Source of the DNA: an uncultured Calothrix sp.
GTDB lineage: Bacteria > Cyanobacteriota > Cyanobacteriia > Cyanobacteriales > Nostocaceae
Direction: 5' to 3'
NCBI GenBank assembly: GCA_937973965.1
Contig: CALJJQ010000024.1
Span: forward strand, 1-64,000
Length of the DNA: 64,000 nucleotides
A program made the position numbers and the translations under genes. Below are positions 40,353 to 50,564 of this stretch, piece after piece. Below the pieces are notes generated by a model, which was not told the DNA's origin, made no database searches, and saw nothing but the letters and a program-made list of their open reading frames with translations. Position 1 is the first letter of the stretch. The number at the start of each line of letters is the position of its first letter.

Positions 40353-40622
40353 CTATATCGAGGTTGGGGATTCTGCGTTGGCTAGTCGCTCAGACAATGT
40401 TTGATATATTGCCTCTGGCACTGGTGTACGCAGCGATCGCCCGATGCGATCTTTTTTCCGAGCGATTTGCAGGCAGTCTGCCTGTGGACAAAGATAGGCG
40501 GAACGCCCCATCCCCTCATCTAATTGTACCTGCCCGGAAGGAAAGACGCGGACAATCCGCCAAAACTCCTGTTTTAAGCCGACTTTTCGACAACTAATAC
40601 ACCGACGGTAATTTGGTTTCAT
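40353..40622 (-). CDS. ylxR: YlxR family RNA-binding protein
   Basis: 89 aa, DUF448/YlxR. Landmarks are RRCISCRKVGLKQEFWRIVR (with the GRGAY-like GRSAYLCPQADCLQIARKK later), matching the family's nucleic-acid-binding groove. In Bacillus subtilis the homologue (RnpM) modulates RNase P; the cyanobacterial role is unproven. Its place between nusA and infB is the conserved one. ATG 40622; nusA ends 46 nt upstream. Confidence 0.92.
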   Translation of the reverse strand: MKPNYRRCISCRKVGLKQEFWRIVRVFPSGQVQLDEGMGRSAYLCPQADCLQIARKKDRIGRSLRTPVPEAIYQTLSERLANAESPTSI

Positions 40623-40668
40623 CTAGCTATATGCAGATTGAATCAACATTGTATATGTTGGCATCTAC

Positions 40669-42162
40669 TTATTCATCCTCATCCTCATCCTCATTTTCGT
40701 CTTCGTTTTCCTTATCCTCATCCAGATCATCGTCTGTTGCGGTATCTGGATCAAAATATTCCTGTTCGTCCTGGACTACAGTTAGTGAGTCCTGGGGTCT
40801 AGTATCGATGTGTTCTACTTCTAATTCCGACTTTTCCTGGGTGGTTGTTTCTACTTCTGATGATGGGCTGTCTTCTTTGTCATCATCTGCTTCGGCGGCA
40901 ATCTTAGCAGCCTCTTCCTCCTCGGCAGCAATTCTGGCGGCTTCTTCTTCCTCTGCTGCAATTCTAGCAGCTTCTTCGGCCGCAGCGGCCCTGGCAGCCG
41001 CGAATTTAGCGTCTTCTGCCTCCCGGTCGTATTTCGCTTTGTCTTTGATGTCGATTTTCCAGCCGGTCAGACGAGCTGCTAGACGCACGTTTTGTCCTTC
41101 TTTCCCAATAGCCAAACTTAATTGGTCTTCAGCCACTAGAACATGGGTTTGTCGGGTTTCCGGGTCCATTAACCGCACTTCGTCGATTCGCGCGGGACTG
41201 AGGGCATTGGCGATGTAGGTAGCTGGGTCGGGAGACCAACGAATCACATCGATTTTTTCTCCCCGTAACTCGTTGACTACTACTTGAATCCGTGAACCCC
41301 TAGCTCCAATGCAAGCTCCAACGGGATCAACATCTCGATCAAGGGTATCTACGGCGATTTTAGTACGTGGCCCTACATGGCGGGATGGAGGGTTTGCCTC
41401 CCTCGCAACGGCAACAATCCGTACCACTTCGTCTTCGATTTCGGGAACTTCGTTAGCAAATAAATATACAACTAAACCCGCATCTGCCCTAGATACTAAT
41501 AATTGGGGACCCCGTTGTTGTCCGGCAGAAACTTTTTTTAAATAGACTTTAAAGGTAGCATTAGCACGATAATTGTCGTTGGGCAATTGTTCTCGTTTTG
41601 GTAATTCCGCTTCGACTTCTGGTTGGCCAAAACCACTGGTAACGGCTAAAATAACTGACTGCCGTTCAAATCGTAGCACCCGCGCTTGTAAAACTGTTCC
41701 TTCGAGGTCTTGAAACTCTTCTTGGACTAACTGCCGTTGTTGATCCCGCAGTTTTTGGGATAACACTTGTTTGGTTTGCATCGCAGCCATCCGTCCAAAC
41801 TCTTCTTTTTTGTCGGGAGTGACATCGAGGACAACTTCCTGACCTAATTCTGCCCCTTCTCCCCCCATTTGTTTCACTTGTTCCAGGGAAATTTCATGGT
41901 CAGAATCGACAACTTCGGCGACAATGGTTTTAGTGGCGACAACCCGGAATCCTTCTTCTTCGATATCCAACTGAACATCAAAGTTGTCAAAGTAGTCGTC
42001 ATCGTAGGTGCGACGCTCAATATTTTGGGCGCGACGGTATTTTTCATAACCCTTTAATAGGGCTTCGCGAATGGCTGATTGCACAGCTAATCTGGGCAAA
42101 TTGCGCTCACGACTAATACTTTCGATTAATTCCTTGAGTCCGGCTAATTCAATCATGGACAT
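40669..42162 (-). CDS. nusA: Transcription termination/antitermination factor NusA
   Basis: 497 aa. It binds RNA polymerase and modulates pausing and termination. The N-terminal domain (LKELIESISRERNLPRLAVQ), the S1 domain (EGTVLQARVLRFERQSVILA) and the KH domains (VGACIGARGSRIQVVVNELR, IGKEGQNVRLAARLTGWKID) are all present. The C-terminal 110 residues are an Ala/Glu-rich helix with repeated ARIAAEEEEA units, then a very acidic Asp/Glu tail. This tail is characteristic of cyanobacterial NusA and unlike the AR domains of E. coli. The ATG at 42162 gives the usual MSM start; a TTG two codons upstream is less likely. Confidence 0.96.
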   Translation of the reverse strand: MSMIELAGLKELIESISRERNLPRLAVQSAIREALLKGYEKYRRAQNIERRTYDDDYFDNFDVQLDIEEEGFRVVATKTIVAEVVDSDHEISLEQVKQMGGEGAELGQEVVLDVTPDKKEEFGRMAAMQTKQVLSQKLRDQQRQLVQEEFQDLEGTVLQARVLRFERQSVILAVTSGFGQPEVEAELPKREQLPNDNYRANATFKVYLKKVSAGQQRGPQLLVSRADAGLVVYLFANEVPEIEDEVVRIVAVAREANPPSRHVGPRTKIAVDTLDRDVDPVGACIGARGSRIQVVVNELRGEKIDVIRWSPDPATYIANALSPARIDEVRLMDPETRQTHVLVAEDQLSLAIGKEGQNVRLAARLTGWKIDIKDKAKYDREAEDAKFAAARAAAAEEAARIAAEEEEAARIAAEEEEAAKIAAEADDDKEDSPSSEVETTTQEKSELEVEHIDTRPQDSLTVVQDEQEYFDPDTATDDDLDEDKENEDENEDEDEDE

Positions 42163-42632
42163 ACACAATCTTTCTCCCTAACTGGTTTTGTGAAAACTGA
42201 ACTGACAAGCACGCATCACACGCATCACAAGTTAATATTTGACAAAGGATTTGCAGGTAAATTTCCGGATGGAAAATTCTGGTTTTCTCCATTTTGCAGA
42301 AAATTTGCCTACCTGACGGGTTAAACTGGGTATGAGCAATGCTGCTGCGCACCCATCCTTGTTCCCAATTGGCTGATCACTCCTGGCTGATTTTCAAGTT
42401 ATGAATCATCCTGCTGAGGGAATTTGGGGAGGCAAAAATACCCTTAAAACTACCAACCACACGATACATTGAGAGCGATACCGGAACTTCTCATCGGCGA
42501 ACTATACGTTATGGAATAATGGAGGGGCTGAAATCCTACTCCCTACTCCCTTGATGTTCGAGATATTTGCTCCAAATGCTGGGATTAACTCCTAGGGAAC
42601 GTAATCAGGTGAAAAAACTGGAAATGACCAAA
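42163..42632. other. Intergenic region between nusA and rimP
   Basis: 470 nt, long for this otherwise compact operon. It contains a doubled ACGCATCAC (near 42212) and CTACTCCCT heptamers near 42536. Nothing gene-like was seen, so nusA may have its own promoter here. Confidence 0.5.
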
Positions 42633-43094
42633 TTACCGAGGTTCGTCTAGTAGCACACGGACTATTTGGGAACGAGGAATAGCCACAATACGACCTTTTT
42701 GGTTAATGTATACTGCTGTTTCGTCACGACGAACCAACTGTCCCATCCACTCCTGTTGTCCACTATGGGGTGGGGAAGTGGAAACAATCACAGGAAATCC
42801 CTTAAAAGAAATAAATTCGCGATCGCTAACTAATTGACGCGAAATGCCAGGACTCGATATTTCCAATACGTAGGCATCGGGAATAATATCGGCGACATCA
42901 AGCGCTGCCTCTAAGGCGTGGCTCATCCGCTCACAATCGTCTAAACCGGTGTCTTGCTGTTGATTACGAACGTCAACTCGCAATACAGGTGGTGATTGAT
43001 TGGTATGAAAAACAACATTAACAAGTTCCAACCCCAGTTCTGTTGCCACTGGTGTTGCTATTTCAATAATTTGCGGTACAAACGGATGAGTCAT
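42633..43094 (-). CDS. rimP: Ribosome maturation factor RimP
   Basis: 153 aa, needed for 30S subunit maturation. Family landmarks are [40 protein letters not shown] and [20 protein letters not shown], followed by the SH3-like C-terminal domain. It is the first gene of the rimP-nusA-ylxR-infB block and is preceded at 120 nt by the membrane protein gene at 43215. ATG 43094. Confidence 0.95.
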   Translation of the reverse strand: MTHPFVPQIIEIATPVATELGLELVNVVFHTNQSPPVLRVDVRNQQQDTGLDDCERMSHALEAALDVADIIPDAYVLEISSPGISRQLVSDREFISFKGFPVIVSTSPPHSGQQEWMGQLVRRDETAVYINQKGRIVAIPRSQIVRVLLDEPR

Positions 43095-43214
43095 GCGAAA
43101 ATTCCAACAAAAAAAGTGGGCTACGACCCACTTCCTGCGATAAGGATATCTTCCAAGAAGTATTGTTGCAAATCAGTCATGATTTGCCCCAGATACCATC
43201 TTAGCGCATTTGTT

Positions 43215-44630
43215 TCATTTTGAAACAACTGTGGTGATATTACTACTTTGGTTATGTAGTTGACGGGTTTGTTCGATGATTGTTTGAATGTCTTCTTGGG
43301 AAAGTCTTTGGATGTAGTTAATTTTAACTTCTTCGAGAAAATCAAAGATCAGGTTTTGCAGTTCGGATGTCACATGTTGTTGCTGCATTTCCTGACCAAG
43401 GCTGCTTGTGAGACGTTCCATTAATTTATTTGCTAGTTGACCAGAAACGGGGTCTTCAACGGAACTTAGGAGGGCTTGGTATAAATTATTGGCAATTTGG
43501 GTGGCTAATTGTTCGTTGAGTTGGTTTTGCAGATTGCTGATTCCAGGTAGATTTTGCAGGTTTTGGTAAATTGGTGCTGCTTGGACGGCTCGATTGATAT
43601 TGTGGTGTAAAATGGCAATCAATTCTGGTTGGATTTGCGGTAAGACTTTATAGATGAATGTTTGCAGAAAAATTTGCAAAATCGTTTCAATTTCGTTGAC
43701 TTGGTTAATGTCGATATAATCGGTGTGTTGCTGTTGCTTTACCCATTTGCTCAAATCACCCCGTCGGATCGAACCTTGAATTTGATTAATTACTCGAACT
43801 ATAACTATTTCGGTGAGTTCTGCGGCAAAGTTGGCTACAACTCCTTGGTGAACTAACTTCCGCACCGGATATAAATTAATTAATTGGGCTTTATCCAGTC
43901 GAATGGTGACGGGTATTATCCGTAGCCATCGCATCACAGGTAATAACAAAAACCAATCGTACCAACGCCATAAAAATGCCTCAATCCAGCTATATTTATA
44001 TTTACGGCGAATAAAGTAACAGCGCGTCAGCATTTCTAGAGCAAAAATGCTCACAAATGGTAGGTCTATCAGCCAAAACCAATCAATAAAATCCCCATGT
44101 TCACCAATCTGTCGGAAGTAATTTGTCAATAGTAATGGTTCAATCCGACTTTGATAAAATTGATATTCTCTTGTCCAACCCTTGGCTCGCAAATAATCAA
44201 CACTCCAAAAGGTCGCAAATGCTTGTTTGGCAGATTTTTCCTTCAGGCGATCGCGCATTCGATTTTTGATTTTTTCTAATGTCCCGGTTTTGTTGGCGAT
44301 CGCAAAGGGGTTTGTATCAATTATATCTTTACTACTATTTCGTAAGGTTTGCAATATGTTTTCAACTTCTGGTGAATCAAGTCCTGTAAGGGCAACTTGT
44401 TCGGCTAAATTACGCACCTGAATGACATAGTTTTCCGTGTCCCGATGGGGTTCAATCCCCTTAATTTTGTCGTATATCCTGGTTAAATTTGGCACATTTC
44501 TCAGGTAAAAATCACGCCAGGGAATATAACTCCAATCAAACAATACTAAACCTAAATTGATAGTGGCAATTACTGCCATAATCCTTTCTAATCGAAGGTG
44601 GGGACGTGTTTTTACAGCTAGTTTGAGCAT
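43215..44630 (-). CDS. Hypothetical membrane protein with voltage-sensor-like helices
   Basis: 471 aa. A first membrane helix lies at about 17-38 (IMAVIATINLGLVLFDWSYI). After a soluble region, two more are at about 183-207 and 216-243. The second group reads FALEMLTRCYFI, then WYDWFLLLPVMRWLRIIPVT. This order (Glu-containing S2, Asp-containing S3, Arg-spaced S4) resembles a voltage-sensor domain of ion channels, but no pore helix or selectivity filter is seen. Residues 260-471 are helical and soluble, with Gln-rich segments. Family otherwise unknown. It lies directly upstream of rimP on the same strand. Confidence 0.75.
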   Translation of the reverse strand: MLKLAVKTRPHLRLERIMAVIATINLGLVLFDWSYIPWRDFYLRNVPNLTRIYDKIKGIEPHRDTENYVIQVRNLAEQVALTGLDSPEVENILQTLRNSSKDIIDTNPFAIANKTGTLEKIKNRMRDRLKEKSAKQAFATFWSVDYLRAKGWTREYQFYQSRIEPLLLTNYFRQIGEHGDFIDWFWLIDLPFVSIFALEMLTRCYFIRRKYKYSWIEAFLWRWYDWFLLLPVMRWLRIIPVTIRLDKAQLINLYPVRKLVHQGVVANFAAELTEIVIVRVINQIQGSIRRGDLSKWVKQQQHTDYIDINQVNEIETILQIFLQTFIYKVLPQIQPELIAILHHNINRAVQAAPIYQNLQNLPGISNLQNQLNEQLATQIANNLYQALLSSVEDPVSGQLANKLMERLTSSLGQEMQQQHVTSELQNLIFDFLEEVKINYIQRLSQEDIQTIIEQTRQLHNQSSNITTVVSK

Positions 44631-44900
44631 TTAGTTCTAATTACGTTAACTAATAGAAATTACAATTTTATTTTTTTAAAATATATTTCTTGAGCAAGAT
44701 GACATACCACTATTATTCCCAAACAGAGACATAGCATTGCTACGTTTCTTAAATTAGTTAAATCAAACTCACATCAGAGAATGAATTAAATCAAAAATGG
44801 TGAATAATCAAGATTAAAGGAATACAAAACTCGACAGTTCCATTATTGAAGGAAAAATTTGAATTAGTTGGAAAACAAATTATCCAGAGGAGTGAAAGCC

Positions 44901-45476
44901 ATGTGGTATGGTTTAACAAAATCAACTTTTAATATCATTGCTACCAGTTTAGTCACAACCAGTATTATTGTTGCGGATACGGCTTTTGCGATCCGTCCCT
45001 ATACACCCCAACAATTCCGAGCGGTTTTGCGGGGATTGGGTTATAACGTTAAAGTCTCGAATGAACCCTTAACTAACCCAGATGTCCAAAAAGCTGTTCG
45101 CGAATACCAGCAAGGATACGGTTTCAAACTCGTAGATGGAATCGCAGGACCCCAAACCCAAGAACATGCTGCCAAAATTGTCGAAATATTGCAGTCAAAT
45201 CTGAACTTAGTTCTCAAACTTGATCCTCCCCTACCTCGCAATCAATATTTTGGGGTGCGTACTGAAGCGGCTATTAAACAATATCAAAAAAAATTACAGC
45301 TTGAAGAAACCGGAATTGCTGATTTAGCTCTCCGACAAAAGCTTGACCAAGAAGCACGGGAATTACTAGACAAGGAACCGGAACAACCGACTCCCACATC
45401 TACACCGACACCTAAACCAACACCAACTCCCAAACCAACACCGACACCCACACCTACACCTACGGAAACACCATAG
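44901..45476 (+). CDS. Exported peptidoglycan-binding protein
   Basis: 191 aa. An N-terminal signal peptide (TKSTFNIIATSLVTTSIIVA, cleavage near ADTAFA) precedes two peptidoglycan-binding-type repeats. The first is TPQQFRAVLRGLGYNV...VQKAVREYQQGYG. The second is RNQYFGVRTEAAIKQYQKKL. The C-terminal 30 residues are a Thr-Pro tandem (PTPTPKPTPTP), a flexible linker. No catalytic domain is attached, so it is probably a cell-wall-binding periplasmic protein. AGAGGAG at 44885-44891 supports ATG 44901 over TTG 44868. Confidence 0.88.
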   Translation: MWYGLTKSTFNIIATSLVTTSIIVADTAFAIRPYTPQQFRAVLRGLGYNVKVSNEPLTNPDVQKAVREYQQGYGFKLVDGIAGPQTQEHAAKIVEILQSNLNLVLKLDPPLPRNQYFGVRTEAAIKQYQKKLQLEETGIADLALRQKLDQEARELLDKEPEQPTPTSTPTPKPTPTPKPTPTPTPTPTETP

Positions 45477-45551
45477 AAATTTCCACGTCTATCTTGTGTG
45501 GTAGGGTTTGCAGCAAAAAGTTTTAATTGTTTGCAAAATATTTATCCAGAA

Positions 45552-45601
45552 AAGTCGGGTTTATTCTTTCAGAAGTTGCTTTTCTGAGAAAAACCCGACT
45601 T
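45552..45601. terminator. Hairpin, possible terminator
   Basis: AAGTCGGGTTT pairs with AAACCCGACTT; a smaller inner stem (TCAGAA/TTTCTGA) forms the top. It starts 76 nt after the peptidoglycan-binding gene. No T-run follows, but the inverted AAGTCGGGTTT motif is common in cyanobacterial 3' regions. Confidence 0.45.
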
Positions 45602-45820
45602 ATCGCTTCCGATTTATAAAGATGTTTGTAGGAAATCCAGAATAACAGACGCGATATATGTAGGTAGAGACGCTATATATAGCATCTACATTAACTAATT
45701 GATTTTTCCTGTTCCCTAGATTCTTGTATAAGTATTTATAAACACAATGATTACAAATTGTGATTAAATAATATCTAGACTGATAAAATCTTTGAATTTA
45801 GATTCCAGAGGTTAAACAAA

Positions 45821-46267
45821 ATGCACGTGGGATTTATGGTTCCACTGGTAATAGGAATAACAGGTGGATACATCTCCAAAAAGTGGGATAATGAATTTAC
45901 CTATTTGATTGGTGCGATCGCGGCTATTTGTCTCTTGACTAGCCTGATTATTGCTCCACTCCCAATTCATATTATTATCTTATTATTTGTCCTAATTATT
46001 ACTAACAAGCTACTGTGGATTAATTCTTGTCGTTTAAACCAACTGGAAACCGAAAAGAGTGAAAAATTAGATGCAGTAACCAGCTCGCAAATACCCAGCA
46101 ATTTCAAAGCTAGTCACCTATTTAAATATCGAGGTGCAGTTTTTTTACCAAACCAGCGAAGCAAAAAAGCGGATTTAGCTCCAAGCTCTGATTTTGTAAA
46201 CACTCATCAGACTCACTCTACCCGTAAATACCGAGGTAGTAACGTAGTAAATAGTAACCGTAAATAA
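45821..46267 (+). CDS. Small membrane protein with DUF4278-like C-terminus
   Basis: 148 aa. Two or three hydrophobic segments fill the first 70 residues (VPLVIGITGGYISKKW, YLIGAIAAICLLTSLIIA, IHIIILLFVLIIT). The polar C-terminal half has two KYRG motifs about 40 residues apart (FKYRGAVF and RKYRGSNV). This resembles the paired YRG pattern of the cyanobacterial DUF4278 family; the assignment is tentative. The DUF202 gene follows 9 nt downstream, so they are probably co-transcribed. AGAGG precedes ATG 45821. Confidence 0.65.
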   Translation: MHVGFMVPLVIGITGGYISKKWDNEFTYLIGAIAAICLLTSLIIAPLPIHIIILLFVLIITNKLLWINSCRLNQLETEKSEKLDAVTSSQIPSNFKASHLFKYRGAVFLPNQRSKKADLAPSSDFVNTHQTHSTRKYRGSNVVNSNRK

Positions 46268-46276
46268 TAACTAACT

Positions 46277-46759
46277 GTGCCTGATTCCCATCTCGACCGT
46301 CAACGAGAACACCAAGCTAACGAGCGGACATTTCTCGCTTGGTTACGTACTTCCATCTCCCTCATAGGTTTTGGATTTGCGATCGCTCGTTTTGGTTTGT
46401 TTTTGCGTCAGTTAAATTTAGCTATCACCCAGCAACAACAGACCCCCCATCCCCTATTTAACTCGGAAAATTTGGGATTAGCTTTGGTGATATTTGGGGT
46501 TGTAGTGATTGCTGTAGCTGCATGGCACTACAATCAAGTTTACTGGCAAATTGAACGGGGAAATTATCAAGCTAATCGCTTATTAGTTTGGATCATGACC
46601 GGTATTGTGATGTGTTTGGGTATTTTAAGCATTCCCCTACTATTTTGGCGCGATGGTCGCAGATCATTCCTCAAACAGCACCGCATTTACCACCCTGTAG
46701 TCGCCAAGCAGTTGCAATCACGGAATTATCCTCAACGATACAAAAATTGGCGTTGCTGA
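46277..46759 (+). CDS. YidH/DUF202 family membrane protein
   Basis: 160 aa. Family landmarks are REHQANERTFLAWLRTSISL then IGFGFAIARFGLFLRQL, and two further membrane helices (LALVIFGVVVIAVAAW, LLVWIMTGIVMCLGILSIPL). DUF202 proteins are small inner-membrane proteins of unclear function, often near transporters. Start GTG 46277, 9 nt after the preceding gene, suggesting an operon. Confidence 0.88.
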   Translation: MPDSHLDRQREHQANERTFLAWLRTSISLIGFGFAIARFGLFLRQLNLAITQQQQTPHPLFNSENLGLALVIFGVVVIAVAAWHYNQVYWQIERGNYQANRLLVWIMTGIVMCLGILSIPLLFWRDGRRSFLKQHRIYHPVVAKQLQSRNYPQRYKNWRC

Positions 46760-46815
46760 ATTTGGGAATGAATTATATTTGTCCAAAGTCTATTTTAGAT
46801 TAAAATCAAAATTAT

Positions 46816-46846
46816 CGTAGAGACGTGGCACTACTACGTCTCTACG
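46816..46846. repeat. Palindrome CGTAGAGACGT...ACGTCTCTACG
   Basis: 11-nt arms around a 9-nt loop, between the convergent DUF202 and chlD genes. It belongs to the family described at 4391-4422. It could serve as a bidirectional terminator at this convergent junction, although T-runs are absent. Confidence 0.65.
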
Positions 46847-46847
46847 G

Positions 46848-48884
46848 CTATTTGGATTTTAAATCCGCGATCGCACCCTTGGTCATGGCTGCAATCGTCT
46901 TATCGTTAGCTTTGGGAAGGTGATAATATTTACCTCCAGCGTTTTTCGCTAGTTCTTTGGCAAACCCAGTACTAACAAATTTATTTTCCGTATCAATTAC
47001 CAATAATTGTATTCCCATCGCCCGAATTCTGGCTGCAATATCCAATAATTCGGCTTTAATGTCCGGTTTCTGATCCGGGTCTTGGGGTTCACCCAGGGAA
47101 CGGGATAGGGGAATATTTCCCCTTCCATCCGTGATTGCCACAATTACCACCTGTCCAATGTCACCACTCATCTGCGCATTTACACCGATACGCGCTGCTT
47201 GAGTTAATCCGTGGGCAAGGGGAGAACCGCCACCGCAAGGTAATCTTTCTAGACGATTGCGAGCCAAAGCAATGGAACGGGTGGGAGGTAACAACACCTC
47301 CGCTTGTTCACCCCGGAAAGGAATTAATGCTACCTGGTCTCGATTTTGGTAGGCTTCCGTTAATAACTGCATTACCGCTCCCTTCGCTGATTGCATCCGA
47401 TTCAAAGCCATTGAACCCGATGCATCCACCACAAACACTACTAAGGCACCAGCTTTACGAACTAACCGTTTAGAACGCATATCCCCCTGTTCGATAATCA
47501 CTTTCCGTTCTGGGTGGCGAGCGCGACGTGCTTTTTGATACGGTGCGGCGGCTCGCAGAGTAGCATCCACGGCAATACGGCGTACTTTCCCCTTGGGTAG
47601 CATGGGTTTAATGTAGCGTCCCCGGTCTTCGGAGAGTATGAGACTGCGACTACCGGATTTACCTTGACGTTGGGCCATTTGGGCAAAATACAGCACACTC
47701 TCGTCTAAAATTACCCCTTCTGGATCAAAAATAAACTCCTCCGGGATACCTGGTGGTTCCTGTTCCGGTTGTTCCTGGTCTTCCTGTTCTTGATCTTCCG
47801 GTTCATCTTGGTTTTGGTCTTCCGGTTCCTCCGATTCGTCCTGATTTTGGGGTGGTGGGGGAGGAGGTGGGGGTGGTTCCTCTGGGGGAGGGGTTTGCAC
47901 CACCGTTGACCGGGGGACAATTACTAATTCCACTGCACGACGCAGGTCTTCGGGGGTGACTTGGGTACGTCCTTCGAGTGCTGCTGCGGCTTTTGCGACT
48001 CGGACTGCAAATAATTCCGCTCGATGTCCTTCTACCTGTCCGCGAATTGCTTCCTCAACCAGATAGGTGATTTGTTCACGGCTAATTTGCACTTCCTTGA
48101 GCCATTCCCTGGCTAAGATAATTTGGGTTTTGAGAGCATCGATATCAGCTTGATATTGCTGGAGAAACTCCTGGGGCGATCGCGTGTAGGAAATCGCTTG
48201 TGCGACTGCTTCCACCCGTTGATCGAGTCCAAGGACACCATCTGCGGACAGGACAATTGCAATCCGGTCGAGTAAATGTGAGCGTAATGGTCCTTCTTCC
48301 GGGTTAAATGTGGCGATAAATAGGGGATTACAGGGATGTTGGAAACTAATACCTTCCCGTTCGATGATATTGCGTCCTTCGGAAATGACTGTCAGTAATT
48401 GATTACTAATTTGGTCATCCAACAAATTAATCTCATCAACATACAACACCCCGCGATTCGCAGTTGCTAACAATCCGGGTTGAAAGACGGTTTCTCCCTT
48501 TTGTACCGACTGTTCTACATCTACCGAACCCAGTAAGCGGTCTTCTGTTACTCCCAAAGGTATTTGGACAAAGGGTGCGGGAATGACTGCTGTGGGTGGA
48601 TGGTGTGGATCGGCAATTTCCGCTATCAGTAAATCATCCCAGGTTTCCGGATGATGGGGATCAGCATTGCAAAAGGAACCCTTCACCACCTCGATGGGGG
48701 GTAGTAAAGCATGAATACCCCTAGCCATGACTGACTTCGCAGTTCCCCGTCGTCCAGCGATCGCTACCCCCCCCAAACCGGGATCGACTGCTGCTAATAA
48801 TAGGGCCAATTTAATTGCTTCCTGACCAATCACGGCTGTCAAGGGAAATGCTGTAATTGTGGGGCTAAGTGTGGATGCGGACAT
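46848..48884 (-). CDS. chlD: Magnesium chelatase subunit D
   Basis: 678 aa. ChlD works with ChlI and ChlH to insert Mg into protoporphyrin IX, the first committed step of chlorophyll synthesis. The N-terminal AAA+ domain has [20 protein letters not shown], with an imperfect Walker A as expected for D subunits, and [14 protein letters not shown]. The middle is a Pro/Glu-rich acidic linker ([15 protein letters not shown]). The C-terminal VWA domain has the MIDAS motif [19 protein letters not shown] 48884. No other chelatase subunit gene is nearby. Confidence 0.96.
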   Translation of the reverse strand: MSASTLSPTITAFPLTAVIGQEAIKLALLLAAVDPGLGGVAIAGRRGTAKSVMARGIHALLPPIEVVKGSFCNADPHHPETWDDLLIAEIADPHHPPTAVIPAPFVQIPLGVTEDRLLGSVDVEQSVQKGETVFQPGLLATANRGVLYVDEINLLDDQISNQLLTVISEGRNIIEREGISFQHPCNPLFIATFNPEEGPLRSHLLDRIAIVLSADGVLGLDQRVEAVAQAISYTRSPQEFLQQYQADIDALKTQIILAREWLKEVQISREQITYLVEEAIRGQVEGHRAELFAVRVAKAAAALEGRTQVTPEDLRRAVELVIVPRSTVVQTPPPEEPPPPPPPPPQNQDESEEPEDQNQDEPEDQEQEDQEQPEQEPPGIPEEFIFDPEGVILDESVLYFAQMAQRQGKSGSRSLILSEDRGRYIKPMLPKGKVRRIAVDATLRAAAPYQKARRARHPERKVIIEQGDMRSKRLVRKAGALVVFVVDASGSMALNRMQSAKGAVMQLLTEAYQNRDQVALIPFRGEQAEVLLPPTRSIALARNRLERLPCGGGSPLAHGLTQAARIGVNAQMSGDIGQVVIVAITDGRGNIPLSRSLGEPQDPDQKPDIKAELLDIAARIRAMGIQLLVIDTENKFVSTGFAKELAKNAGGKYYHLPKANDKTIAAMTKGAIADLKSK

Positions 48885-49331
48885 GGGTATTTAAGGGGAA
48901 TATCTGCGGATTTTCAGAATACAGGGAATCAATTAATCAGGGAACTGATTATGTGTTGATTTTGCTGACCTGTAGAAATGATATTTTTAAAGCTTTGCGA
49001 GTTTTTTATTATTCATTTTCTACAATACCTTGAAAGGTGGCAGTCGGGAATAGAGGGTAAATAAATTGAATAACTTTGTACGCTGATATATTTCTCTTTT
49101 GGTTTGTTGATGTTTGACTGGTTAAGTCTTGTAGCTGACCAGTAAATAGGTAGAATCCAAGTAGTCCATCGCCTTAATTTATAAGGGGTTTGTTTGTAGT
49201 TGCGATTTATCTTTACGTGATTTCCACGGATTTTAGGAGCTACAAGCCTTGTATGTTAATATCTATCAGGAGCGCTCAAGCATTACTACGTGCCTTTCTT
49301 TACCCCTCAAAATTAATGTGGTGGAGTACTA
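48885..49331. other. Intergenic region
   Basis: 447 nt, AT-rich; the chlD promoter should lie at its low end. The last 65 nt are a repeat family E copy. No gene recognised. Confidence 0.55.
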
Positions 49332-49335
49332 TTAC
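49270..49335 (+). repeat. Repeat family E, best copy
   Basis: AGCGCTCAAGCATTACTACG, then TGCCTTTCTTTACCCCTCAA and AATTAATGTGGTGGAGTACT. Related pieces are at 27535, 31660 and 63840. It overlaps the last codons of the downstream gene. Confidence 0.65.
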
Positions 49336-50564
49336 TTTCTCCCTTGGGTAAACAATCGGAAGTACAGATGGGAAGAGATTTCCTTGATGGGGAAGAAAAG
49401 ATAGGTCAAAGGATTAATGGTGACGATGATATTCCGAATATCCCGCTTGGCTAAAAAAATAATACCCCTTGCGACAAAACCAGCAGACATGACACCATAG
49501 GGATTGAGTTGACTTTTAAACGGACCTAAAATCAATTTGCGAATCACACAGTCTCGATCCAACCGCTTGAGGGTGACTATATCCCCTAAAGCGCGTTTAC
49601 TCAACTCATACAAAGGACTAAAAGCTGGAGATACCTCCGCTTCCGATGTATTGACCCAAATTTCCTTAGTGGCTTTAGCTTGAGGACCAGTGACAGTCGC
49701 AATAAACACATCCATTAACCGGAGAGCCGAAAAAGTATTAATATCATAGGCAGCATCAATGGCAGACGAACTGCGATCGCCATACACATTCACTCCATGA
49801 TTAATAATTAAAATATCCACTTTCTCTAGGACTGATTGTAAGTCCTGTTCCCGTCCTTTTTCCCATGCCAACACCTTTAATTTCTCACCGGGTGTCAATC
49901 TGTCCGGGTGACTAGTCAAAGCAATCACTTTGGCATTTTGTCCCAACAATTGAGAAATTAAAGCCTGTCCTAAAGCACCCGATGCACCTGTAACCGCAAT
50001 TGTCTTCCCCTTTAAAGACAAAGCAGTTCCCAATATCTTATCCACCAAGGGAAACACCCCACTGTAATAAGCATCTACATTATCAAAATGATGCCGCCAA
50101 TGGTAAGTCCGATTCACCCACCAATTGGAGGGTATTTGTTCTAGAGGTCCAGGTAAATGGTTATAGTCGGTATCGATTTTACCTTGGAAATAGCGCACAC
50201 TCGCACCATACAAAAAAGTTCCCGCATAGACCACACCTAGCCATAAACCACTTTCCCCTATCCCCAAAGCCATCGGTGTCACAATCAGCAACAATAAAGC
50301 CGATTCCACAATATCGTGATACAACTGGGATTCTTGATAAGCCTTGACCGAGATAATCGATAAATCCCGACGATAGACCATATGGTGTTTATTGTGCCAT
50401 TTTGCTAACCAATCCACCTGATGACACAAAGCGTGGTAGCTATCGCGCAAAATCTCCACGATGAAAATCGAACCTAACCCCCAGACAGCAAACCGGGAAA
50501 GGGTATTTAATAGATAAACCCAACTTACCCCATTTTCGATCCAGCTTTGTGCCATTATCTCCAT
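49332..50564 (-). CDS. Bifunctional sterol desaturase/short-chain dehydrogenase
   Basis: 410 aa. The N-terminal half is a membrane fatty acid hydroxylase-type domain with His clusters: SYHALCHQVDWLAKWHNKHH (HxxxH-like and HNKHH) and NRTYHWRHHFDN, the di-iron ligands. The C-terminal half is an SDR domain with IAVTGASGALGQALISQLLG (TGxxxGxG), INHGVN and YELSKRALGD (YxxxK). The combination is a known cyanobacterial fusion and recalls plant wax-synthesis enzymes; the substrate is unknown. The C-terminus is hydrophobic. ATG 50564, with ATG 50555 an alternative. Confidence 0.85.
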   Translation of the reverse strand: MEIMAQSWIENGVSWVYLLNTLSRFAVWGLGSIFIVEILRDSYHALCHQVDWLAKWHNKHHMVYRRDLSIISVKAYQESQLYHDIVESALLLLIVTPMALGIGESGLWLGVVYAGTFLYGASVRYFQGKIDTDYNHLPGPLEQIPSNWWVNRTYHWRHHFDNVDAYYSGVFPLVDKILGTALSLKGKTIAVTGASGALGQALISQLLGQNAKVIALTSHPDRLTPGEKLKVLAWEKGREQDLQSVLEKVDILIINHGVNVYGDRSSSAIDAAYDINTFSALRLMDVFIATVTGPQAKATKEIWVNTSEAEVSPAFSPLYELSKRALGDIVTLKRLDRDCVIRKLILGPFKSQLNPYGVMSAGFVARGIIFLAKRDIRNIIVTINPLTYLFFPIKEISSHLYFRLFTQGRK

